From contig PTEX01000035.1 in NCBI GenBank assembly GCA_003342815.1, positions 62,001 through 126,000 on the forward strand: a stretch of 64,000 bases of DNA, in the 5' to 3' direction. Position numbers and translations under genes: made by a program. A model generated the notes under the pieces. The model worked only from the letters and a program-made list of their open reading frames with translations. It made no database searches and had not been told where the DNA came from. The DNA comes from Eudromia elegans (taxonomy: Eukaryota > Chordata > Aves > Tinamiformes > Tinamidae). This document shows positions 13,461 to 26,268 of the stretch, in pieces (the first letter of the stretch is position 1; the number at the start of each line of letters is the position of its first letter).

Positions 13461-16400
13461 CAGGGAGCACCACAAAACCTGTTCTGTAGGCCAGGAGGTG
13501 AAATGCCTGTACTGACCCATGAGAAACACAGGAGGACAAACTCACTGCTGTTGGCCATTGGTTTATTATGGCTGAAGTGCTCCTACACTTTCTTTTAGGG
13601 TAAATTTATGTGTCTCAATATGTAGCTTGGAGCTTAGGCAAACACTTCACTGCGCAGCCCCTCCGACACTGCATGCAAGTGTAACCTGGAAAATCACCCC
13701 ACTATTTCTATGGCAACCTGGGTTCTTCTGCTTGTAGCTTCTTTTTAGCATGATGAAGACTGATTAATTTATTCTTTGTTAGGCAATCAAATCATTTCCA
13801 GAGTCAAAACAGCACTTCTTTGTTCACGTCATGACTACTTGGCTTCTGCTCTGTGCCTGCTTAAAGAAAAAAGGAAACAAAAGGCAACTTTCTAAAAGCA
13901 TTTTGAAAGCCCTATTGGAGTTGGTCAGCAAGGTGAGGAGAGTCCTCCTTTCTGCCTCACCACCTTCACTTTTCTGCTACTTTTAGCATAATAGGTATTC
14001 TAGGGAGAAAAATCCTTCAAAATCACATTCCAGCAATTCCTTGGATGAATCTCATTAAGATCAGTGGGAGTCTTTACATATCCTTCAGTGAGGATTAGAT
14101 AAGGCCAATGGTAAATACTCTTAGTCCCCAATATCTTGCATGAAGAAGCCAGCACAGTACGCAGCCGTGTGTACAGATCTGCAATCATTGCCACAAAGTC
14201 TGAACGCCCTGATAAATGTAATGAACATTTAGGAATTTGTAAGATTTCCTTTACTGGAACAAATACCGACCAGAAGTACATTGATATATTCGTTGTCACT
14301 AACTTGTTTCTACCATGGGGGTGCTTTAGCACTTACTAAATTAATATTTATATGGCTCCTTAGCACTCTGTGTAACCACCCCCATGAAATATTACTCCCT
14401 TGCCACAGTTTGGGAAAGAGCAGCAGATTTCAGCTGACAAACATCAAAATCTGCAGGCCAAGGTGCTGGCAGCAATATATTGTCATTAGGAACGGGTGAA
14501 CATCTTCCCCAAAGGCCTCACCAGAACCAAACTGCACATGTAGAATTATTTTTTGCCAATAACTAGCATTAAAAAAAGTATTTTGCTTAGCTTTTTCTCC
14601 CACTGTTTGTCATAATCATTAAAAATCTCCAGATCATTTACAGTGTGCAAATACCTATAAAAATCAACATTTAACCATGCTAGTTTTGACAAAAATCCAT
14701 TATAATACTTTGCATTTAATGTTAACAGACTATAAAACTACCAAAACATCTGTATTTCTCCATTGTGCAGCAGCACAAAAATCCAAACAGAAGCAAAGTG
14801 TCTGTTAATGTAGAGAAGCAAATTGAAGTGAGTGGAGTGATCTGAGAGAGATTTCCAGACCAAGCAGGATCTATGAGAGAAACTAAAAGGATACTGCTGT
14901 TCAGGAAATACCTTTGCACACTCAAATTCCAGTAACAAACTCAAAAGAAAAACCCACACCAGAAAAATTCACTAAATACAAAAAATGGAAGACATCAAAA
15001 AGCCCATTGCCAATTTAGTGATTTTTTTTTTTAGGTCATTGCAGGAAAAGAATTGCAATCTTGAATGGCATCATATGTACCTAAACGTCTACTTTGCTAG
15101 GTATGTTAAGAAACACTGAAAGGAAAACTTCAGCTGCCAGAATTACACACAAAAAAATTAAAATAGGTAATGAAAAGGCCTCTCAAGGTCTTAGCTTGAG
15201 AGACTTTCACCCATACATGTAAGTGAAAGGAAAGGAATGGGAGAAGAAAAAAAAGAAGAAAAAGAAACAGGAACATAAAGTTACCCAAGAAAGCGGAGCA
15301 ACTTAAGACTCATGTCTGCAGAGTATCACAAACACGTTTCTCCATGGTAAAGTGGTTTGTGTTTGCATCACCTAATGTGGTCTTTGTGTGCTTAGTGACT
15401 CTAACAAAATAATTGATAGTGCTGGTTTTTAAAAGTAGAATGAATGCTAGAGTTTTAAAAGCAAAATTCTCAGATAGCAGGTAGTTTAAATAGCAGGACT
15501 AAAGTGGTAAATTTAGACAAACCAGCAAAACTGAGTCTTCCAACACTCAGTGTTGCTAGCAACCCACAAGCAGGTACATGGGTCACAACTTGATTTCCAT
15601 ATGGGAAAACTGAGTAGCCCTTGCATCACGACAAAGATCATTAAGATTAAGAGGGAGTAGACAACAGTGTAGTAGACAATACACAATGATATCTCATTGT
15701 CTAGTGATATCTGGAACTTAACTCATTGATTTTCACATGCTTAGCAGCTCAAATTTACCACTAGCCCAGTGTGAAGTAGCCAGTTTGGACCATGAGCTGC
15801 AGCAGGGCTGGGGCCAGTGCTGCCCATGAACAGCCCTGCACCTCACGAGCTCTGTTCTCGCTGCTTCTGAGGCCACCTCACACATGGCTTCTGATCAGGG
15901 TTGCAGACTCTTAGATTTTTTCTATGGCTAATTTCCACCTGGCTTTTTTACAGCCTTGAACAAGAAAAAGTGACCTATGTAAATGTCAGTACTCTGTTTC
16001 TTTCAGCTGGTAAAGGGTCCAGTCACTGCTGCAGAGAGCTACCAAGTTCATCTGAGCTTGTGTCCATGATGCTTTCTGTTTAAATGTAGACCTTTACTAG
16101 GCTTGAAGTGCATCCTCATCAGACTCTTAAGAAACCACTTCTTCTTGAAGTATTACAAAGCAACAACATTTGTCACAATATTCAGTAACTTATGATTTTT
16201 TTTTAATTGTCCCCACCACCTACAGTGAACTCTGTTAATCATTTCTCAGTCCTGTCATAAGTTGGGGGGAGAAAGGGGAGGAAGATTGAGGATACATTTT
16301 TCGAGACTACTTTTGCTGGTGAAGGGAGGGCAATAATTCAAACAGAAGGAACATTTTAGAGAATGATACAACCCTTTTCCCAAAGATCGTGTGTTAACCT

Positions 16401-18735
16401 TATTTAAAATTACCACAGAAAAGATGTAGAGAATTCAATTTGATTTTCTTCTAAAGAGATTTCTAAAAAGAAAAAAAATACCTGTTAATTAAATTATGGC
16501 TGTGCATTTCTGACATCTATATATAGCTGCCAGTTAATAGGATTTGCATCCCCTTGAAAAAATGCCAAGAAAGTAAAAGTGATTCAGTAAACCCACTTAT
16601 ATACAGATTTCCTCAAGTGCCACGCTTAAAGCTTTTATTAAGGAAGATTGAAATTACTCATATCTTAAAATAACTCTAGCACATGATGTAAAAAATCCTA
16701 TAGTCAGTCTGGGGGGGGCTTTTTGTTTTTTTTGGTTTTTTTTTAAATTTCAGAAGGTAACTAAGCCCCCATTTTTGCTAACTATAAAATATCTATCTTT
16801 ACAAATTTATTTTCTATTATCCAGGAAATTCTCTTTAGAGAATAAGTGCATATATGAGAATGTTCTTTTAATAAGCCAGTTTGGTAATCTAAAGAAAAAG
16901 GAATTCTTTGCACTTATGGAAAGGATGTGGACCGATGAACAATATAAGATGTTTGCTTTGCTCTGCACAAGGATTAGAGACAGCAAAAAAATTACTAAAG
17001 ATACAGAAATGCCATGAAATACAGTTTCAGCAAGAAATCTTTCACACATTCAACCCAAGCTACTCAAACACCTTTTTTTTTCCAAAAATATCTTTTTTTT
17101 TTTTGTGAACAGCTGTCTATATGATGCACACAAAAAGGATTATAATCTTTTTATAATCCAATAGTTTGCAAGTCCTAAACTGGGCCTAACAACTCAGGTG
17201 ATGTCTGTTCCTATTATCCCAACCACCAAAGTAAATAGACTTTGGAGGTGAAGGGCAGAAACCTCTGAAGTTCTTTGAATACTTCATGGCTGGCGAACAA
17301 GACCAAAGGAAAGCAGACAGCCTGGGAGCTGAGGGCTCCTCATGGGAAGCAGACATGGGTTTTGAAACCTCTCAGACAGAAAGGAGATTTGTACCAGAAC
17401 TGCCTTATCATGAGCCAAACACCCTGACAACTGAGTTATTGCATAAAAAGAGCTTCAGTATTCATTCTCAACTTCCTTACCAAGGCCCAACATAAAGAAA
17501 AGCCACAAACGGAATAGATTTTGTTAAATGAGTTGAAGTTCAAGTTTTCTATTTCAGTGAAAAAAAATCCCACCCTCCTTAAAATCCACCTAAATTCAAG
17601 CCTTCAAACAGTTTGTGAACTATTTTGATGAAATAGTTTTTCAAGTAAGGCTCAGCAAATTATTTCCATAATACTATTTATTCAGTTTTGCATGCCAGCA
17701 TATACAATGATGGAAAAAGCAGTTCAGGAATAAAAATTAAAAAGCAAAGAGCTTAACTCTGAAGCTTTACTAAACCAAGCTTATTTGGGGGGGAAAAAAA
17801 AAAAAAAGGAAAAAAGCTTAACATTTGTGTTAACAGTTTTCATTCTTGCTGATCAGTTTTCATTGCCTTAGCCCTTCACTGTCATCCCATCTATACCCCT
17901 CAGTCAGCTCTGCTCTAGCAGCATTAGGCAAGGTTTACAAGGTGTCATTCTGAGGGGAAAGGAAAAACAACCAATCAACCAAAAACAATCACATTAAGAA
18001 AGGGGGCTAGGGAGGGAGCATGGAGAGAATATTGCAGATTCACAGAGAAAGAGGAGCCACCTGAAGCCTTCACATCCAGCTGCATTCATCTAAGCTGACA
18101 TATATACAAAAGCCCTACTAGCTGCCATGTCAGAGCTGAGCAAGGGAAACTGAAAGCTGAAAGTGTAGTAAGCAAGAGAACTTGTACTTACTAAAAATCA
18201 CTCCAGAGAGCAATGGACTTTGTGTGCTACGCTGGAAGGCATGAAATGGACTTTTTTTTTTTAAACGTTTATATTGGAGCCTGTAGCATTAAGGTCAAGG
18301 CAGATGTGCAACCCAGCCCTTGGCTAAGTTTATATTCACTGCATACACTTTGAACAGAAACAAGTGTGTAGCTGCCAGTAAATCTCTAGTGCTGTGTCTT
18401 TTTCGTAGTGAATTTGTTTTACTTTAGCCTCAGCACTGCTTGTACATTTATTCAGTACAATTTGTTCGCTATTTACCTTCCTCACGACCATCTAGACAAA
18501 CGCAGATATTGTTTCCATAGCTACCATCTGTACATTACCTAAACTCTCCTCTGACCCAGGAATAAATTCCTGCAAACGTTTCTTTCCAACTACCGTCAGG
18601 ACTGGCAAAATTGCAAGAGACCTTCTAAATTTGGATGACCTATCTTTAAGCATAAATTCATGGAGTGTTGCAGGCCAGATCTCACAGTTTGCATAAAATG
18701 ATGCAACACTATTGAACCTAACGGTGCATCATTAG
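13461..18735. other. unique non-coding stretch with scattered exon-like frames
   Basis: No gene is recognised. A 110-codon minus-strand frame at 14000-14332 partly overlaps sequence resembling a diverged amniote repeat word (near 14040-14110: CAGTGGGAGTCTTTACATAT... GTGAGGATTAGAT). Two plus-strand frames, 15954-16083 after a CTTTTTTACAG acceptor-like site and 17235-17495 (purine-rich), are of unknown meaning. No splice partner could be matched to any of them. Confidence 0.4.
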
Positions 18736-19074
18736 ATTAGAGGAAATCTTGGGCACGCTAGTCAAACTTCATGTATAAAAAACAATGTAGAATTAGTTGC
18801 TGCAGCATATTATGAGTTACCTGTCAAAAGCAAGAATAAAAGATTGCGTAAGTCCAGAGAAACACAGACGTTTGACTCAGGAGTATCGGATCACAGTGCA
18901 AGGAATGGAGTACAATACACTTCTCAAAAGTTAAAAGCAAATCCTATGTTAAATGACCTGGTGGACCAGAAAACTTCATTGCCTGAAACAGAGAGGTCCA
19001 AAAAGCTCACATCTCCCAACATTGCAAGGCGAGAAGCACAGAAGCCAATTCCCGTTTGGAAACAGCATTTGTGA
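18736..19074 (+). other. exon-like terminal open frame, unconfirmed
   Basis: Here 112 codons run without a stop from just after a TAG (18733-18735) to a TGA (19072-19074). From about codon 17 the composition is that of a soluble protein: charged, Gln/Ser/Thr-rich, few Leu, Phe and Cys. Pieces include KSRETQTFDSGVSDHSARNG and ARREAQKPIPVWKQHL at the C-terminus. No internal ATG stands out and no strong acceptor is seen in the open part. A perfect GTAAGT donor word lies inside it (18847-18852), which complicates a single-exon reading. It may be a terminal exon, a decayed coding copy, or chance in purine-rich DNA. No family is recognised. Confidence 0.25.
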
Positions 19075-19459
19075 CGCTTAAATTGTTTCATTGCATCTGA
19101 GGCGGCAATTCGAGCTATGACCACAAACCACATATGATTACAACACATCTAAAAGATTGTGTCGTAACGGCAGCCTACTTTTGAACAAAGTACAGGGAGG
19201 TACTGAAAGCAACATAAATGTCATTTGTGTTTAGTAAGTGTATGTCCTTCAGTGGCTTACTGGTTGAGGTATCTTGAGGTACTTCACAAGAATGCAACAT
19301 TTCAGCACATGTCATGCCATCTATTATTTTCACCTAATGTCAAGAACAAACTTGAAGCAATGATGCTTTCTTCCAATAAAATTTCTCATTTATATAGTTC
19401 TTACATAAATCCCCAAATCCTCTTCTAAAAATAAAAGCTCTAAGCTTCTGATTTTCAAA

Positions 19460-19463
<4 letters not shown>

Positions 19464-19490
<27 letters not shown>
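19464..19490. repeat. TA dinucleotide microsatellite
   Basis: A pure TA run of 13.5 units, followed by GTAAAA. Confidence 0.95.
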
Positions 19491-22400
19491 GTAAAATGCA
19501 AGCAAAGGAACTGCCTCCAAGGTTGTTGGATTCAGACCTCTGCTAACGCAAACTGATGATATAATCCCATTCAGAAATTCAGTAGACTTTACCACTGACG
19601 TGGGCTTCGCCCGAGTTTTGCTGTTCCCATTGAAAGGCAATTCCAGAATGTTATTAGGAGAATATTCTTAGCGTCAGAGTATCTTTCAGCCTAATTTTAG
19701 TCAGTTAATATCCCTTTCTTTCTGGGCCAGCAATACTCTTTAGATTTAGTACCCCTTCTCTGACCCTAGCATTCATCTCTGCTACGCAATTATAGAGATC
19801 TATTATAATGCTAGCCCTCCAGCCTTCAGTTTATGAGGCTAAACAACAAGCTCTCTAATTTCCCTCCTAAGGCTCTTTTTTGATCCCCATGTCCATCCTA
19901 ATCAAAACAACTAAATTCCTGACTACGGCAATCCAATAATATTGTAAATTAGGACCAAGTTATTAATAAACAGGGACTTAAAATTAGGCTCCTGAAACTC
20001 CATTTGGACAGACAAGATGTTCAAGACTGAAAAATACATAAATAGATCCCAATGCCAGGCTTATGCTGAATTTTAAAAGGAAAAGGGATTAACGCTACAT
20101 TCCCATTTTACACCATTTTTCCCCTAAAAAAAAATAAAACCCATAATTATATTTTGATCTTTTATTATTGCATTTCCTTTAATATTGAAAGCAGCTTTGT
20201 TTTTCACAGGCCTGATGTTATTGTAATTTACATGGATAGACTTTCTGCAAACTAGGAGAGAGACAGGAAATGAGAAGTGTAATTCCCATCGTCCGTGAGC
20301 TCTCTAGATTGCACTGCCATGTTTCCAAAGTCACAATCACCACACCTGAACTCCAGCTAATTCCAACTGATCTTCCTAGAGCCAACAAGCCTCCCGAAGA
20401 CGCTGCTGCCACAGGCACTGCTTGCCGTGAAGTCCTGGGACATGGACCAATGCAGCCCAGGAGGAGTACAGGAAACAGAGCTCTTTGAAGGGTCTATCAG
20501 CTTTGAGTTGAAAGCAAATCAGATAGAAGTAGAGCACAGTTTTGGATGGCCTTACTGCGTGTTTCACTAACAAAGGCGTTTTAGTCTTAGATGAGATCTG
20601 TTACAACTGTAGTAAATGTATTATTGTGGATTTTTTAATTTCAGAAAAGCTTAAACTTTTTTTAATGAATGCATCTGTTTTTATTTCAAAGTGACATCTT
20701 TGTTTAGAAAATCACCAGTGTTCAATTAAAGAGATTTTAAAGGCTTGAGAAAACAAAACATTTTGCTTTTCTCTTTTTTTTCCCCTTTTTCCCCCTCCCT
20801 CTCTATTTGGGGAAAAAACAAAACAAAAAAAAAAAAAAGGCAGCAAGAAAAACAAGTTAATGTGAATCAAATAAACTTTTTGTTTGTTTGTGTTTGGTTT
20901 GGTCAAAAGCTGAAAGTGGCACAGCAGTAAAAAATTAAAATAAAGATACTACTGGTAATGAGAAAGGAAGTCTTCTTGCTATGCTCTATGTTCCGGGAAA
21001 AGGAACAGCCATAAAGCTACACCTTCACCACAGCTTGGAGAGAAGGTTGGCAAGCCTTTTTCAGCCTATAAGTCTCCAGAAACATTCATGGAATAATATT
21101 TCTGCATCATTCCTTCCTCCACTCCATCCACTTTACCCATCTACTCTCCCATTTTTTCATTTTTTTCCTCTTCCCTTTCCTCTCCCCAACACCCCTTGTT
21201 GTTTTTCCCTCTTGAAGAGAAGAAAAGCAAGAGAAAAGGAGAAAAAAGAACTGCTGCATGCTCATTTATATTTCTCTTGCAGAGCAACTGCCATGGAGAA
21301 CAGAGTAGAGACACATGAAGAGCACCATCTCCCACTACCTTCAGGCTGCCTTTATGTGAGAGTGTTACTTGCATTTTGTCAGCCCAAATTATCCCATTAA
21401 GTTTTACATAACTGATCACATACTCAGAATCATAACTGAGCCTTTGCTCCTGTTCCTTTGGTTTTGCTTGTGTCATTCCCTGGTCATAAACTTCTCAAAG
21501 GGTGGGCATGATTTTGCTTCATAACCCAGAGAATAAAAAGGAATTGGAAGCAAATTAAACAGCTGACACATTTTATGCTATTACATTCTCTTACTACCTT
21601 TCTACCTAACGACTAATTTTGTCTATGTGCACACCTACGTGCTTGAGTTGTGAAATTCAGCAGGAGAGCTCTATTGACTGTACTTCTCCTTCATCTTTAA
21701 GCACACCTGCCAGCTGCCAGTTAATAACTTCTTATCATCATGTCCACCTACTTAATTTATAAAATACAATGTTATTTAGTACTCAAATAAAGCAAGTGTA
21801 GGAGACCTTAGCTTAGAAGTCTGACATGCATAAAAACATCCTTGCTTCTCTCTCCTATTCTCCTAAGCTTGAATCTGAATTTACAGCTGAATTTAGCTGT
21901 TACTTACTGACATAAATGAAATTTTCTCTTCTTCGTTTGCTTTTTAACATGAAATGATCTTCTCTAATGCTTTATACCAGCTGTCTATCTTATTAATATC
22001 AAAAATATATACACTAAATAGGCAATAAAGGTATCCATGACTATGGGGCTTTTCATTGTTTGTCTTTAGATAGCTAATTGATCTGACATCATTGTGAATA
22101 TATCAGCTGCATTTTCCAACATCTGTCTCGTGCTTAGTAGGCACAAGTAAGCACTGTCACTCAGGTTTACATGTAAACTGTCCCGACAGTAACTGTCCAG
22201 CAATATTCATTAAACACAATGGTTACGTTATTAAGGAAGGTTCATAAAATTATAGAAAGAAGTCCTTAATATACCTTACTAGTTACCTAAAAATGTTACT
22301 TGAAATGTAGGTACTTAAGCAGCTTTTAACAGGAAATGTCAAACACCAGTGTCTAGTTGTAGAAAAGGAAATTAAGGAAATTAGGAAGGATGTTCTGTTA

Positions 22401-22788
22401 CCTACAACTTATCTGTGTACATTAAACCAGTTTGTGATTATGCAAAAAAGGAATGACTTTCAAGGTAAATTAATGCTCTTCCTGCTGACTCAGAGAGGAT
22501 CACCCGCGCAGGGAGACAGGAACAAACAGTCCTGATTTTCCAGGCTAACTCCTTGTCAGAGCAAGATAAAGCCCTAGAAAGAGATCATATTAGATATGCT
22601 GAGGATAATGCATGTAGCCTTAGCAAAAAGACACGTTGACATTTTTCTACAACCTATGAAGGTTCACATCTTGGCTATATTAAGTGTCAAGGGCAGGACA
22701 GAGAGAGGGGATCCTCTGGGTTGTGCTGTAAGTTGACAAGACAGAGATGTTCAGTTGATCTTTGTATTCTCTGGGGCTTCTATTTCAG
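19491..22788. other. unique non-coding stretch
   Basis: No supported gene is seen. A 72-codon ATG-started plus-strand frame lies in a slightly GC-richer patch (20270-20488) and has G at -3; its product is unknown. Pyrimidine- and purine-rich low-complexity runs occur at 20765-20840 and 21110-21245. Two adjacent inverted repeats lie at 22165-22192. Confidence 0.45.
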
Positions 22789-22998
22789 GAGTGGTTTTTG
22801 CCACAGTTGTTATGAAGAAGATATATCGGAAAAACTTGATGACTTTTGGCTAAATGTGTCTAATATTTCTCATAGCTCTTGCTGCTGCCTGCTGCAGCAT
22901 GAAAATCAAACTGCTCTGGAAATGCCACAGGCAGGGGTTCCCTTCTCTTTCTCCTTACAGCAAGGAAATACCACACATAAAAGCTTGATTTTGGCTAG
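22789..22998 (+). other. exon-like open stretch with matched splice sites, unconfirmed
   Basis: An acceptor-like GGGGCTTCTATTTCAG ends at 22788. The following 210 bases are open in one frame up to an AG|GTAACA donor-like site (GT at 22999-23000). The first in-frame stop is the TAA formed by the donor itself, so splicing would remove it. The length is a multiple of three (phase 2 at both ends). The encoded segment starts SGFCHSCYEEDISEKLDDFW, with two closely spaced cysteines and an acidic helix-like run, then NVSNIS (two overlapping N-glycosylation-type sites) and a CCC cluster. No family is recognised. It is one of the better exon-like stretches here, but unproven. Confidence 0.25.
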
Positions 22999-23385
22999 GT
23001 AACAGATATTAATCCCCTGGCTTATGAGCAGTGATCTCACTACATAACATAACAATTCATCTCACTGAATTATCTCTCAACATGCAGCCAAAACTGCACA
23101 TGTTCTTACTAAATGTTTTCGGAACAAGAAAGAAAATATTAAAAAGTAAAATTAGTGTGGCCTTTTACGGTTATGAATTAACAAAGAAAAAGTAGTACAT
23201 ATGACCTTTTTTTTTTAATCCTTCCTTAATGTAGTTTTAAATGGCTTTCCCTGTTATAGCTGAACCAGGTCAAAAGTTTGATTCTTCTCTAAGAGTTGCT
23301 CAGACTAGTACCAAACTGACAGATTAGGGGTTTGAGTGTTGCTGGATTGAGAGAAACACCATTGAAACATTTAACCAAAACAAAG

Positions 23386-23404
23386 TTTGTTTGTTTGTTT
23401 GTTT
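23386..23404. repeat. TTTG microsatellite
   Basis: Nearly five pure TTTG units, followed by a T and C run. Confidence 0.85.
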
Positions 23405-23619
23405 TCCCCCCAGCAAATCTTCTGTAAGACCAGAAGGAAGAATGAAACTATCACTACATGAAAATAGAGGGAGTTTTCCCATTGAATTAAGAGAGTCTTG
23501 GATAGCCTCCCAAAGGTCTCGTACCAAAGTATGAAAAACAACTTCCTTCTCCCACCTTGTCTTGATGAGCTCTCTGAAGAATAAAATTTAAAAGAATACA
23601 GCAGAGAAAACCAAGCTAA

Positions 23620-23653
23620 ATTCCAGGAGACAAAATTCCAGGAGACAAAACTC
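23620..23653 (+). repeat. 16-base tandem duplication
   Basis: The word AATTCCAGGAGACAAA is present twice head to tail with no mismatch. It is a recent local duplication. Confidence 0.8.
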
Positions 23654-23926
23654 TGCTACATTACTTAGCCTTTTAAATTCCTCCAAAATCCCATTAAACA
23701 AAAGGATCACTAAAGTAGAAAGGCATGACTCAAATTATATTTTGAGGAGGCATAAGGGACAACCAAATAACTAGTGTTTACTTTTCATATTGCATAAACA
23801 CACAGCGATTGCAATGCTCATCAGGATCTCTCTGTGCAGGTTCACACAGCAAGAGAAAGATAGCACCCGTAAGAGGCTAGAAATACAGCAAAGATGGAAG
23901 AAAGCTGAGAACAGGGCAAAGTCAAC

Positions 23927-23992
23927 TCCATTGTCCAAACAGAGATTTCAGGCTCAGAGTGATGAACTGATTTGCACAAAGTACACGTTTGC
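23927..23992 (+). mobile_element. MIR-like SINE core fragment
   Basis: The run CAGGCTCAGAGTGATGAACT then GATTTGCACAAAGTACACG follows the MIR core order 'GAGGCTCAGAGAGGTTAAGTGACTTGCCCAAGGTCACAC'. The preceding bases resemble the MIR 'CCATTTTACAGATGAGGAAACTGAGG' part. It is old and diverged. The comparison is from memory of the MIR consensus, not an alignment. Confidence 0.4.
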
Positions 23993-26212
23993 ACTATGTT
24001 AGGTGTACAAACAAATCCACAGTTTCACAAGGAATGCTTTCATGTCTGGATAGTAACTCTCAAGGTGTTTTCATTGTTCATCAAGTTTGCTGAGCTCTCT
24101 CAATGGCTCCCTCTCATTAAAACAGCTCACACAGAGAAATCTATACTTTTGATTATGTTCCTGATACCACCAAATAATTTATATAAGGCAGTACAACAGC
24201 ATTCATTAAAACATATTTTTTCTTTCTTTTCTTTTTTTAAAAAATTTTTCTACTATCTTCACTTCTTGCACTTCTCAAAAATGTGCAGGAATAAGAAACT
24301 GAGTATTGACTCATGGAGGAGGCTAAGAAACATTCAGTGTAACAATGAACGGGTAAGGGGTTCTCTACAAATGCAAAGGGTTTAGTCAGACTTGGCATAA
24401 ACAGAAATGCATCACCATTATCCATAGCAAGGGCAGCCTCGGTGAAACTGGATGGTACAGTGAGCTCTGCACAGCTTATCCTGTGTCCTACAAAATAAAA
24501 CGAAACATTTCTTCCTGCAAGCTTGTTGGCCATAGTAGACACAATCCATAAGCCCCAAGTCTTTCTAAACAAGCAGTCAAAAGGGCTCTCTGTAACACCG
24601 CATGCATACTAGTATTTAAATAAGGACACCAAAGCTTTTCATTTAGTTTACTGGCTATGTTTCCTATCGGGACTTCTATTTTGCATTTCAACTGCTATTC
24701 CTAACCTCAGTTGCTGCCATTAACAGCAAAATTCAGTCATCTATTTCTTCACTGCCAAACTCCAATATATCTTACAATAATTAAAAATATATGTACGCTT
24801 CTACCAATTCATTATAAAATAGCAGTAAGCTATCAACTCTGCACAAATCTCCTAGCATAGGAAGCTCAGCTGTTTTTGTTAAATTGTAATTACTGTTTCA
24901 GTAATAGCATCGGTTATGAAGTCTAAGCCCTCGTAACAAGAAGTGATGCTTCTTAGATCCAGCCACTGTTTCTCCACTTTGCAAAATCACCCTTCAAAAT
25001 ATCAAGCGTCAGCTCAGAAGGAGTAACAAAAAGTTGCAGTCTTTAGAATACAATAAATAAGTATAAATTAGAAACCATTTAAATATTTGTACAAAGTAAT
25101 GCCAAGAGCAAAAGGATTTAGTAGGTGTTAATTAAAGGTAACCTTTTAAAATTCAGTTGTTTCATATGCAACAATGAAAATCCTTTAAGCAAGTTGTTTT
25201 TATTGCTTCATCTATCAGACAGATTTTGACCTTTCAAAGCCTTTGAAGAAGTGAATTCATGATCTAGGGCAAAGGATACATGTTTCAAAAACAATCAGTC
25301 AGCTTCATACTTCAAATGTTTTTTGCCCCAAAAAGAAAAAGATTCTGCAAAAAATAAATACTAATGAGACCTCACAACATTGCTGTCAGATAAACAGTAA
25401 CATCTCTGACTTTTCAGAAAGGACAGCAAAATCATTCCTCAGGGTCACATCAAATGCCTACTGAAGCTCCGAAGAACAGATCCCCGTTCACACAACCTAC
25501 CTGCGAAACTTTCCTTCACAGACTGAAACATGTTTATAGCTTACCAAACTGTCTAGAATTGTCTTTAACAGCGCATGCGGCTTAGCGCCAGGGTTTTCTT
25601 GTTGCAGTAGTACATGTTTCAGAAGAAATACATCAAAAAAAAAAAACAACCCTAAGTGGAGGAGAATGACGTAGAACTGCTAAATTTTCAGTGATCCATA
25701 TGTCCAGACCAGTCCCACGAACGCATGTATTGGTGTAGCTGAGGTGGCAGAGCACTTCCTAGGAGAGGTAGAAACGAGCCACGAGGAACATGCTCTTTTC
25801 AAATACCGCTTAACCCAATGACTCCTCAGCCATATCTAAAGTAACTTTCTAGGTTCAAAATCTAATGTCGATTTGAATCTCGAGAGGTATGTGTGTGTGC
25901 ATGTGCAGGCATGCTAAAATTATTCAACTCAATGTATGCTATAGCTACATTTTCATCCCATGATAGAAATCTCAGCCACTGCCAATGCTTTAACCTCTTT
26001 AATAATTTATGTTGCATAAACAGTAGAACTTGAAGCCAGCTCAAACTTTCACTACAATTAGAAACACATTTCCACTTGTCATCGATTTTCTGCTGTTCAT
26101 CTACATCAGATACAAACTGGTTATCTATTACATCTATTTTGAAGGCATCAATGACAGTTCATGTTACACAAGTTATTACTTTAAACACTGAATTATTCAC
26201 ATTTGCCATATA

Positions 26213-26268
26213 TCAAAAAGAAAAGAAATAGCAAAAAGAAATATCAAAAAGAAAAGAAATATATTTTT
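26213..26268 (+). repeat. 31-base-period A/G-rich tandem duplication
   Basis: A 31-base unit starting TATCAAAAAGAAAAGAAATA is followed by a second, partial copy starting with the same 20 bases. It is a low-complexity local duplication. Confidence 0.75.

Noticed and set aside
20981..21476. 139- and 111-codon frames on opposite strands
   Set aside because: A pyrimidine-rich tract (Pro/Leu/Phe/Ser on one strand, Glu/Lys/Arg on the other) explains both.
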